Assembly (NCBI GenBank): GCA_910588645.1
Contig: CAJUOY010000001.1
Span: 1 to 64,000 of the forward strand
Length of the DNA: 64,000 nt
Source: an uncultured Christensenellaceae bacterium
Lineage (GTDB): Bacteria > Bacillota > Clostridia > Christensenellales > Borkfalkiaceae
Reading direction: 5' to 3'
The number at the start of each line of letters is the position of its first letter. Positions within the stretch are counted from its first letter, which is position 1. A model generated the notes under the pieces. The model was not told the DNA's origin and ran no database searches. It saw only the letters and a list, made by a program, of their open reading frames with translations. Made by a program: the position numbers and the translations under genes. Positions 49,828 through 61,800 of the stretch are shown here, piece by piece.

Positions 49828-52800
49828 ATGCAAACCAACAGAAAAATTTCGTTTACGCGCAAACTGGCCTACGGTATGTGCGCATTTTTGGCCTGTTTTG
49901 CGGTTTCAGCAGGGGCAACGGCGTTAAACTTTGCTCACGTCGCCAATGCTGAAAGAACGAGAATTTCGGCCCGTGCTGACGCGACCGCAGCAAGGCCGCT
50001 AAGAAATTATAACTCGCTCGAAGTTACTTTGCGCAACGAGAATGCAAAGCTCTATTCGGGGGCGACTACGGGCGCGGGTATAAAGAGCAACCTTTCGGTC
50101 ATAGGCTCGTACTATTCGGGCTCGGGGAACGAAGAGGTTGAGTTATACCCCGTAGAATACATAATATCGATAGACGGAGAAGTCATAGGTGACGACGATA
50201 CCGTCGATTTAAGCGTAACTTCGGAAACGGGAGAGGTTACGCTTTTAGATCGTGTAAGCATTACCGTGGATTGCGGCAAGTGTTCCCCCAAAGCCGTCAA
50301 TATGGACGTTGCCCCCGCAGATGAAATTCCGCTTTACGACAGTATAAGGGTTGAGGTTCCCTCTACGCCGGTCACTAACGACCATACGTCCGAAACGCTT
50401 AAAAACATCATTAAAGTCTTCGGTCAGGCGGGAGAGGAAGAGACAGAGATAATAAACAAAGATCTTATTTCCGTAACCATACTTACCGCTAACGGAGAGA
50501 TAGGCACGGCTACGAGCGTGCGTATAAGGGTAACCTATCTTGCGGGTACAATGCCTGAGATTACGGCTATGCTGAACACTGGAGATACGGCTAAGCTTCA
50601 AAGCGTCTCGGTAGCGGTAAACCCGTCTTACTCGCTCGACAAGGACGGATATTATAAGGACGGCGACGGTAACGCGGTATTCCACACAGATCTGCAAAGA
50701 CAGGCGGTATCCGAAAAACTGGAAGTCACCGTTTTCTATCCCAATTCATATTACGTACTTCAAAGACTGGAATACGGCAACGGCACGTGGAGTACTGCGA
50801 CTGGTGAAAGCTACACCTTGAACAACAACTCCTTTTCCGAGGGTATAAACGAACTGACCGTTCAGGTAAACGGCAGGGCGGGAACACAGGTTCTTTCCAA
50901 TATAAGCGTCAGTTTCGAGACGGTCAAGGTAGACAGAGTTTCTGTAGTGTACGACGGACTTGCGGAGGTTACGCCCTCCACGACGGTCCGTCAGCTTATA
51001 AACAGCGGAAATATTAAAATTACCGCGCGTACCAATACGGGCGCATATGTGGATAACTACACTTCATACAGGATAGAGGGCGTGCTTGCTCCCACCGCGG
51101 AGGACATTGAAAAGTGTATTGCGGGCGCTACCACTTACGACAAAAAGATAAGAATAATAAACCAGGCCGACGGCGCGGATACCAACGTCGAGGGAGAAGT
51201 AATAATTACGGGAATTAAATACGAAAGGCCCACGAGCTTCGGCGGTTTCGGCGGTGAAATCGGCGTGCAGACGGTGTACGGAGATTTCAACTTCGATAAT
51301 TTGACCGTACAGTTCAGATACGGCGCAACTCCCGCGGGGCGTATTAACGTGCCTTTAGATGAGCTTAAGAAGTACGTCACTGTCGATTATTACACCGACG
51401 AAGCCTTTACCGAACTTTCGGGGAAGGACTTTGTGACTAAGGACGTAAAGGGAGTATTGATCAAATTCAAATATCCCGGGATGTCTGAAATCGAAGAGTA
51501 TTACATAGTTGAGAATATCAACCGCGCGATTATGGAGCTGCCCGTTTCGTCCACCAGCGAGCGCGACTTTATCGAGGGACTGTTCATAAACGTGGATACG
51601 TCCGAGTACGAGGCGCTTTTAAACCTCGGCCGCGTTTCGGCGGAATATTCGGACGTAGTAAAAATAGACATACTGACCGATAACGTAGCCGTTTTCGACG
51701 GCAATCAAATAAATGTAATTTCCGGCGGAGAACTGCGGTTCAGGGTAACGTTGCTCGATACCGAAAACTGGGCCTGGCCGCAAAACCTTAACGGCGCGGT
51801 TTTGGACGGAAATTCGTTGCTTTACACAATTCAGATCAACAGGGGTGAATTCGACGTAAGGTTAAAGGACGTTTCTATGCAGTACGGCGGCGTTCCCACC
51901 GTGGACGATTTCGACGTAGTAGGACTTATAGGAAACGACAGATACACTTTCGGAACACAGGAAGGTGACCTGGATATCGGCGTCACGCTCTATTTCTACG
52001 GTTGGGAAAACTGGACTTACAATAATCCTTCGTCAAAAGCACCCACCGAAGTAGGCAATTATTACGTAATAGCTGTCACTGACGATACGCCCGCGTACAT
52101 AACGTCCAAGACGACTTCGGGCAATGCCGCAAGATTGATTATAACGCCCAAAAAGGTTTACGCGCAGAACCTTTTAAAGGACATTTACTATGACAGGAAC
52201 GAGCACGAGGTAACCGAGTTTTTCGACTACACGGGCGATTTCCTGAATAAAGACTTTGTAGACGGCAAAGCCCCCGTAAAACTTACCGGCGACGTGGGGC
52301 CCTACGTTCACGTTAGTGAAGAGGGTTATAGCATAACTCTTACTATAACCAGCAACAACTACGTCTGGGACGGCGAAAATGTAACTCAGAACGGCAAGGC
52401 CGTAAACGTAACTTTCAACTTAAAACAATACAACAACTCTCTTTCTCCCGTGATGAACGGCTTTGTCTACGGATCTACGGGAGTTAAAGGAGCGACTTAC
52501 GTTACGGGAACTCCTTTCTTCGGAATAGTGGGTGAGCCCGTCTATTACACCTCGGCGGGTAAAGCGGTTACCGAAACCGATCTTTCCAAGTGGCCCGCGG
52601 GGGACTATTACGTTGAATTTACGACCTCCCTTGAAGGCGAGGACACTGAACTCGACGTAACTCTTCCCAAGGTTAAACTCAACTTCACGGTTGAAAAGCG
52701 CTCTATCGCAGATATAACCGTATCGGTAGACGGCGGCGCGGACGAAGTTGTTTACAGGGGATTATCGGGTTACGGCATTACCCTCAACGGCTGGAATCAG

Positions 52801-55800
52801 GGCAATTATACAAACGGCATAATAAGCGTGTCCGTCGAGGGCGTCAAATATGACGAGGACGGAACGGCATTTACCGAAACGGTCAACTCCTCCACCGGTA
52901 AAATTTTGCTTTACCGGGCGGGAACTTATACAATTACTGTTGCCATAGATAATCCCAACTATAAGTGGAGCGGCGGCGGAACAGATCCCGTGGTATACGA
53001 TACTTTCAAGATACTTCGCCGCAAACTCACCGTTGTCGGAGCGGATTCGGCCGACACCGTTTACGACGGCAACGAAAAGACTTATGCTATAGAAAATCTT
53101 CCTGTTGAATCCGACCTCAACGGCGACCAATTGTCATCGGTGCTTTCATATGCGGTGAGCGGTCTCAGACACGACGGTTCGACCGTAATTGCGCAGGGGG
53201 TAGGCGGAGACATAAGGACGATTACCGCAACGCAGGCGGGCGTATATAAAATTTCCGTAACGCTTGAAGAGACCGACAATTACGAGTGGGACGGCGAGGC
53301 TCCCGAGGTGTTCGAATGGATTATCTCAAAGGCCTCTCTCGAAAAAATAGGCAATCCCGCCGACGGGGAATACGCAGGCAGTTCGCAGACCGTTACTCTT
53401 GCAAACTGGAATAAAAACGCCCTCAACGTATCGGCAATAAAGGGTACGACTTTCGGCGGGGCCGACATATCCGTTTCGGCGGCAAACGAAAATAATATAA
53501 CTCTCGTCCACGCGGGAACTTACACGTTCACCGTTGAGATAACGGATAAACACAATTACGAGTGGGCCGATAATACCACTGCGGATATATCGGTTGAATA
53601 CGTTATGCGCAGGGCGACGCTTTCCGTTAACTGGGGCGAGACGTCCTTCAAGTACGACGGCAGCGCAAAAGCTCCTTCACCCGAAGTAAACGGCGGCACG
53701 ATAGAGGATACTGATGGAATATCCTATAGCGGTCATACCGAGATTTATACGGACGAGAGCTTGACGGATAAAATTTCGTCCGCGACGGCCGCAGGAAAAT
53801 ATTACTTTAAAATAACGGGCTTCGACGGCAGAGCGATAGAAGGTCAGAAGTTTACAACTGCCCACGACTACGTTCTTCCCGACGAAGTAAGCGTGATATT
53901 TGTCATAGATTCCGCGGAACTTTCCGCGCCCTCGCTGTACGTGAGCGGAGGGGACGGAGTCAAGCTCAGCGGCAGCAACCTGCTGTATGCCGATTACAGA
54001 GGCTCGGCTTATAAGTTCAGCAACTACCTCCGCGGCTGGGGAACGGACTATGACGATAAAAATCTTGTGCTCGAAGTTTCCGGCGGAACGGCGGTTGGGC
54101 ACAATGCCGAAATAACCGACGTAATAGATACGGACGGTAAAGCGACCGCCTATGCGGTTTACGTATATCCCAATACAAACTATAAGTGGGCCTCAGGCGT
54201 ATCGGGGCTTGTAGATCACGACGGCAAGGACGCGCTCGTGTTCTATTTCAGGGTAGATAAGCTCGAAGTAAGTTTGAACTGGACGGACGGCGAATATGTA
54301 TACGACGGCGGGTTGCAGTCTCCCGTGCTTACGATTACCAACATGAAGAACAACGACGATGTGAGCGCGGTTATCGGCGATAAAAAGACCTCGTCTAAGC
54401 TTTCCGCAATAAATGCAGGCGAGTATACTGCATACGCTTTAGGGCTGGAAGGCGAGAGGGCTTTCAACTATAAAGTTTCGGACGTTAATCCCGAATACGA
54501 GCACGGATTCACAATCAAGAAACAGATTGTTGTAAAACCCGTTTCGGATACTCTTACCGGCGTGTACGGTACGGATACTTCCATAGCGTTCAACGGCGGA
54601 GATAACCTGGATTATTGGAATCTGTTCACCGTAACGGTAAGCGGCGCAAATAGATGGCTTTCCGTTCCTATCGAAGTTACGGGCGGAGCTTGGAGCGGCG
54701 AAGGGGTGTTCTCGTTCGTCAACGCGGGTACTTATTCGTTCGTCTTTAAAATGGCCGACAGCGCAAACTACTGCTGGGCGGACGAGGCGGCTACGGAACA
54801 GACAAACTTTGAGTCCGTCGCCTATGAATTTGATTACGAAGACTATATCACTATCGAAAGACGGCAGATAGCGCCGCCCAGCCTTACTCCCGAGGGCAAA
54901 AACCTGCGCGCGCAGCCTTGGACGGGCGGGGTGCTTTCACCTGCGGAAGTGATTACGGGAAATAACGTTCTCGATTATCACACGCTTGAAATAATCGGCG
55001 GTCTCGGCTATACGGTTGAATACAGCGTATATGCGGGTACGCCTTCCGTGCCCGATTCGATAGCACGCGGAGAATACTCGGTAAAACTCACTCTCGGCGG
55101 AGCGGACGCATTAAACTACGTCTGGAATGAAAATACTTCGGATACCAACCGCGGTTACGTAACCAATTATGCAAATTACGGCTACGATACGACGGGAGTA
55201 ACGGTAACACTGTATTATGCGATCACGCTTTCGCAGTTGAGCCTCGACGTATCGATAAACGGCTATACTTACGGCGATACTGAAAACGTTGCCGATCCCA
55301 TTGCCGAATACATAGTTGTCGGAGGAGACGACGCGGGTATTGTTGAGGGTAACGAACACGTTATAACGGCTACGTTCTACAAGAACAGAAACATAAGCGA
55401 AGCCAACAAACTTACGGGCGACGAGCTATACAACGGTTTCCCCAGAAATGCGGGAACATACTACGTGCAGGTAGGCATAAAGTTTACGGGCGACATAGAT
55501 TACGAGGCTCCGCTCTATAACCTTACGGGAGATTCGGCCCTTACCGTTGCCAAGAAAGTAATAGTTATAAACTGGAACGATGAGGTCGAGGCGGATTACG
55601 ACGGCTTGCCTCATATAAAGGGCGCGGCGCTTGACAATCCGTCGTTCGGCGATACCATAGATTTGGTAACAGGTCTTGCGGCAACCGAAAACGCGGTTAT
55701 CGCGGGCGCGCAAAACGGCGTTCCCGTAAACGTAAAGAGAGGTTCGGGACATACAGTATCGGCGTATTCGGTTCTTGTCACGGGTATTGCGGGCGAATTT

Positions 55801-58800
55801 AAAGACAATTACACCGTAGAGGGAGCGGCCGACAACAGCGCGAGCTTTACGATCAATCCCGTAAACCTGACGATCAAAGCAGACGGCAGCGCAATAACAT
55901 ACGGCGACGAGTTCGATACCGCTTCCGGCTTCGGTTACACCGTAACGGGCGGATTTAAGGGCGGCGACACGGCTGAAAATCTCAAAGAGTTAATAACCGT
56001 TTCCGGCAATCCGTTTATTATGGAGAGCGTTTCCGGCACAGCTTACGCGCCGGGAGCTACTGCGGGCGCGGTTGACGGTGAGTACGTTGTAAGACTTGCA
56101 TTGAACGCGGATAATTCGGTAAACGGCATAACCGCGCAAAACTACGTTGTTATTCAGGATAACGGAGATTATAATTCCGTTACCGTACAAAGAAAGAATA
56201 TAACCTTGACGGTAAATCACGGTATAGCTTATTCCGACTTCGGCGATCCCATAGTCGCGTTGGAAGCCGACAGTCTTCTGTCGGCCGACAAAGGCGTTAT
56301 GGTGTCGGGAGACACTCCGTCGGGTATAGGTGTAATTCTTGCAACTACGGCAGTGTCCGGCAAGGACGGCGTTTACAGCATTGCGGGCGGCTATCTTATC
56401 GGGTTTAACGGTACGGAAATTTCCGCTTCGGCACAGTTCGATAACTACGTTATCACTTTGGACGGCGGCGGCGGCGCGTACGAAATAAAAGTTAAGGAAG
56501 TTTCGGTAGTCTGGGTTGAAAAGACTTACGAGTATAACGGCAAGGTTCAGACGATAGGCAATGTCGCTTACTATACGGACACAACTCACGACGAAGCTAC
56601 GCGCAACGTTTGGCTTAACGTTTCTGCGGATAAGACGTTTAAGAACGCAGGGGATTATACGTTTACCGCAAGTTTCTCCGGAACGGCGCACGTAGGCAGA
56701 TATTCTTTAAAAACCGATACAATTACAAACGGCGGATATAAGATCGATAAATACGCGCTTTCCGTAAAGGGCGTCGACGTAACCGACCACGTGTACGGGG
56801 ACGACGTCACGGAAAACGAAAAATTGTGGGACTATGCCGAGGGCGGCCGCGAGTTCTTCGAGGGCAAGGATGCCGCGGGGGCTCACTTGACAGTCTCGAT
56901 AAAAGACGGCGTCAAGGAAGTTAATTCTCTGTCACCCGCGGGTAGCGGATACAAGGTAAACGTTACCGCAATTCAGGACGGCTTTACAGGCAACTACGAC
57001 ATAACGTTTATAGACGGTGGATTTACGATTTTACGCCGTGAAATTAGAATTACAGTAAACAGATTTGCGCAGAGCGTTTACAACGCGCCTCTCGTAGATC
57101 TCAACCGTACCGAAAACCCAGTCTACGATATATCTCTTCTGAATGGTTCGGGCGAGGCCGTGGCAAACGGCGCGGCGGTTTCAAGCGTATTTACGTTGAG
57201 TTTGGAAACGGGCGTTACCTCCGTATCGCCCGTGGGTAAGTACGCGGTTCTTCTGACGGTCGTAAACGATAATTACGACATATCGTTTACCGAATACACT
57301 CCCGAAAACGGAGTTAACTATTACGCAATATTGTCGGCGGCTATCTCTGTTGAAAACGCCGACGGTTACGGCGGCGTGTACGACGCGGCCGCTCACGCGG
57401 TGCTCATCAATAACCGCGCCTCGGCCGAGAACGGCCAGAAAATAACCTGGTTTGTCGCGGCGGTGGATTCTGCGGACGCTCAGGCGGATGAGAGTACGGT
57501 GTGGGTAGAGAGCGGTTCGGCGACGAGAAAGGACGCGGGAACTTATTACTACCTTGTAAAAGTTTGTGCGGATAATCACGCGGAAGTGATTTTAAATTCC
57601 GCTATAACCGTGACTATCGATAAGGCCGAACTTACCGTAAGAATGAATATGACCATAACTTACGGCGAGAACGCGCCCAACAATTACGACGGCAAGGGGA
57701 ACACCTGGCATAAGGCTATGGAATGGCTTCGCGGCGACGACATTTACGAAGTTACGGGCTTTAAGGGCGCGGACGAGGCGGCTTTCCGCAACGGTACGCT
57801 TTCGGGACTTGTCAATCCCGAGGGCAACGCCTTTACGTACACAACCGATTATAGAGCGGGCGACGGCGTAAACAGCCGGGGTTACGAACTCGACTTTATC
57901 GCAAACGGGCTTGCAAGCGCAAACTACACCTTTGTGAGCGCGGCTGGCAAGTTGATAGTAGAGCCCCTTAAAATGACCGTTGCGATAAAAAACCAGACTT
58001 CAAATTATTACTTCCAGAACGGCGACAAGCCCGAGATCAACCAAAGAGGTACGGGCTTCGACCTGAGCGTAACTTCCGTCGGGGCGTACGGTATGCCCAT
58101 ACTCGACGCGTATGCGCCCGATCTTACAATAAATGGCGGATACGAAAACATATTCGTTCTTAATACGTCTGCCTTTGCTGGCGACACCACGAACTCTGCG
58201 GGAAGCTATCCGATTTATCCCGTGACGGGCGACAACAACGTTTACGACAACTACGAAATCACCTTTACGGGTAGTTGGGACGGGACGCCAGAAGGAATAG
58301 ACGGCGCTGGCAACGGAACTTACACCGTTAAACCCGCACTGCTCGACGTCAACAGCGATATTCGCGGCTTCCGCGCGGGATCTCCCGAACAGGGGGCGGA
58401 CGGCAGTTCTTCCATAAATACGGATACTACCGGAGTGCCTTACGACGAGAGAGAACACTTTGCGCTTCAGCACGGCATTATCAAAGTTACAGACGGCGTT
58501 GCCGATCTTTCCAACGAAAACAAGAACGGCTATGCGGGCGACTTTGCCAAAACGGTGGACGGCAGCGCGATAAAGGTAAGATACTTTGTCGCGGATAAAG
58601 CTACGGATTCGGTGGATTGGAACGGAAGCGGAATACTCGACGTAATGCCCAAATTCATAGACGCGGGCACGCACTACGTGTTCTACCGTATAGAAGCTCC
58701 CAACCACGAAGCGGTTTACGGCGCAAACTATTACGGCAGAGTGGAAATTGCGCGGGCTCCGAACGCCTTTGTAACTCACTTCGGTTTCGAGGACGCGCCC

Positions 58801-61800
58801 AATTACGAGTGGAAGAACAACGACGACTATGCGGACGTGACCGATGCGGCCTGGACTTACGGCGCGCTCGATAACGACGCTTCATCCGATTATTACAACC
58901 CCGACGGTTATTCCTCTTCGGGAAAACAGAGAGCGACTACACCTGTTACGGCGTTCAGCCGCATTCCCGGATCGACGCTTTCCAACAAGATACAGATCAC
59001 GGTGTATTTCAGGGCGTTCGACAGTGCGAGCGACAGCGCGATATTCACGACTGACGGCGGTTATACCGGTGCCATAGACATAAACGTTATCCTTGCAAAA
59101 CTCTTCTCGGAGGGCAAGCTTGGTGCGGGATATTACCGAGTCCACTTTGAAATGCAGGGCAACGACAACTATGAAAACGTTGCGGACTATCACACTTTTA
59201 AAGTTGCCAAAAAGGCGTTGACGGTTACGGCAAACAGCTTTACGGAAGAAAATTCGCTTATTTACGGCGCGGCGGCGCCCTATGCGGACGGAACGCGTTA
59301 CGGCTACGTTGTAAGCGGTCTTGTAAACAACGGAACGGCAAACGAGACCGTTACTGACGCGATAGGCAAACTTCCCGTATTTACGTCCTCTTATGCCGCA
59401 GGTTACGAGTACGGCTCTGTGGGAGACCATGCCATTACGCTTTCGGGCGCGTATGATTCCGACAACTACGACGTAACTTTCGTGGACGGAATTATTACGG
59501 TAATCAAACGCGAAGTCGCAATAGACATAGACTATAAGACAAACCGCTATAACCTCAACGTTACGGGCTCTCCCGAAGAGAGGAGGGAACTCACTTATTC
59601 GGTGGTTTCCGAACAGGGCTTCTTTGCAGGCGATTCCGAAGTTATAAAACTTAAAACCAACGCGTTTGTAAACGACGAGAACGAGGATTCCGTTCTCACC
59701 CGCAACGTTGGAAAATATCCCATTTACGCGCTGTTCTTAAAAGACGGCGGCGGGGCGAGCTATTCGAGAAATTATGAAATAACGTTTGAAATTTCCGAAA
59801 AACCCTACGAGGGAGAAATTCCCGACGAGGCTATCGCGGGCGGCGCGGGAACTTACGAAATAACCACTGCTCACATTAATATTTCCATAGACGGCACTCC
59901 TTACTACGTCAACGAGGGCGGACAGGAAGTGCAGTATCCCGAAGGCAGTAAGGATATAAGCACGTACGACGGCAAGGAAAAGATTTATAAGGCGGCGATA
60001 TTCGGATACGAGAGCGGAGATCCCGCAGGTATCGATGCATTCGCCCCCGTATATTACGTAAGGAATGGCGGCGTTTACGAGGCTATCGACTTCACTCCCA
60101 AGGACGTCGGTTCCTATATGGTAACGTTCACCTCGAGCAATTCCAACTACGATACGGGCTCTATGTCATTCTCGTACACCATATCTCCGAGAACGCTTGA
60201 AGTATCGGCGGCAGTTGAAAACGTAAAGGAAAATCCCTCAGGCAATTCGCCTTCGCTTGCGGGAACGCACTATTACAACGGCGCGGCGTACGAGGTTGTT
60301 TACACTCTTAAAAACTTCGTAGTCGGCGAGAAAATAAATTATTCCGTTTCTTACGAGGGAGAATATCTCAGCTCGGGAAACAGGAAATCGTTCGGCGACA
60401 AGGGTGAAACGCTTCCCACGTTCGCAGGCGAATATCAGGCGATACTCACCCTCGGGGCGCAGGTTGCGGGCAACGGTTACAAACCTGAAAACTATGCGTT
60501 TGCGGAGGGTGGAAATACCCACACCGATGGATTTACCATTTCCCGCGCGCTAGTTTACGCGCTGTCGGGTTCCTATGAACAGACGGTAACCTACAACGGC
60601 CGTCCTCAGGATTTCAAGATAGACAGCTTCGTCAACTGGACCGACTATCAGGGCGTGTCCGTTCTCAAAACCGTAATAACCGCTTATGAGATCGTTGCGG
60701 GCAACGGCGGCACCGCGAGACTTACCTTTACCGAAAAGAGACCGGAAGTCAGCGGATATATGGGCACCGGCGTATACGCGCTTTCGGCTACAAACGCAGG
60801 CGTTTATAAAATCAAAGTCAGCATAGCCGATACAGACAACTACGCCGCTGTCAACGGCGCGGCCGAAGGAAGAGAGCTTACATTTACGATATTGCGTGCA
60901 AGTCTTACCGTCACGGCTACTAACGCTACCGTTCAGTACGGTACTCCGCTTGCGACGGCTCAGAACGTTCAGGACGCAGTCGACGGCGGACGGTTCGGAG
61001 GCTTCGGCGCAACTTACGTCGGCTTGAAAAACGGCGAGACTGCGGGAGTTTTCGCAACGGGCGTATCCTATGCTACGGAAGCATACAACACCGCGCTTGC
61101 GGGCGGGGCTACGGCTCAGGGCAACGCCTACGACGTGGTTCCTTCGGGCATAGTAGCTTATAACTACGTTGTCGATCGCTACGTAAACGGCACGCTCACC
61201 GTATCCAAGCGCAATATTACCGTTACTGTAAACGGAATATCGTCGGGCAACCTTTCGTCTAAACACACATATACGGGCGTACAGCAGCAGGAAACGCTGA
61301 ATAAGTTGTTAGCCGATAATATTTCTTCGTTCTTAAGTCCCGACGCGGAAGCGTTCGGCGTAACTTCGGACGGACTCAAAGAACTCGGAATTATTCTTAG
61401 ACTGCCTTCGAACGCCAAGGACGTTGGCAAATACGGCATAGTATGCAGCGTAGAACTGAGTTCTAACTACAAAGTAGAGTTTGAAGGAAGCCCCGACTAT
61501 GAAATAACCAAGGCTCCTTTGAATGTCAAGATAGGTCTTTATAATCCTGCCGCCGGGTACGATAACCTTGTTACTGCGTTCGACGTCACTTACGGCGATA
61601 CGGCTGGAGTTGAAGAGACGGCGAACGCAAGATTTACTCTCCGCTATAAGCGCGACGATTGGCAGAACAGAGAAGGCAACGAAAACGGTTTCGAATATGC
61701 CGAAACGGTAAGCGACGCTCTCGTATATACTGCTATATATAACGGAACGAATTACGCTCCTCACGTAAGCCGCGCGGGCGAAGTTTACAAAGTCGGAATA

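Noticed and set aside
58617..59077. Two short + strand frames (58617-58874, 58844-59077)
   Set aside because: They lie inside the giant gene in another frame and encode Arg-rich low-complexity sequence with no start signal.
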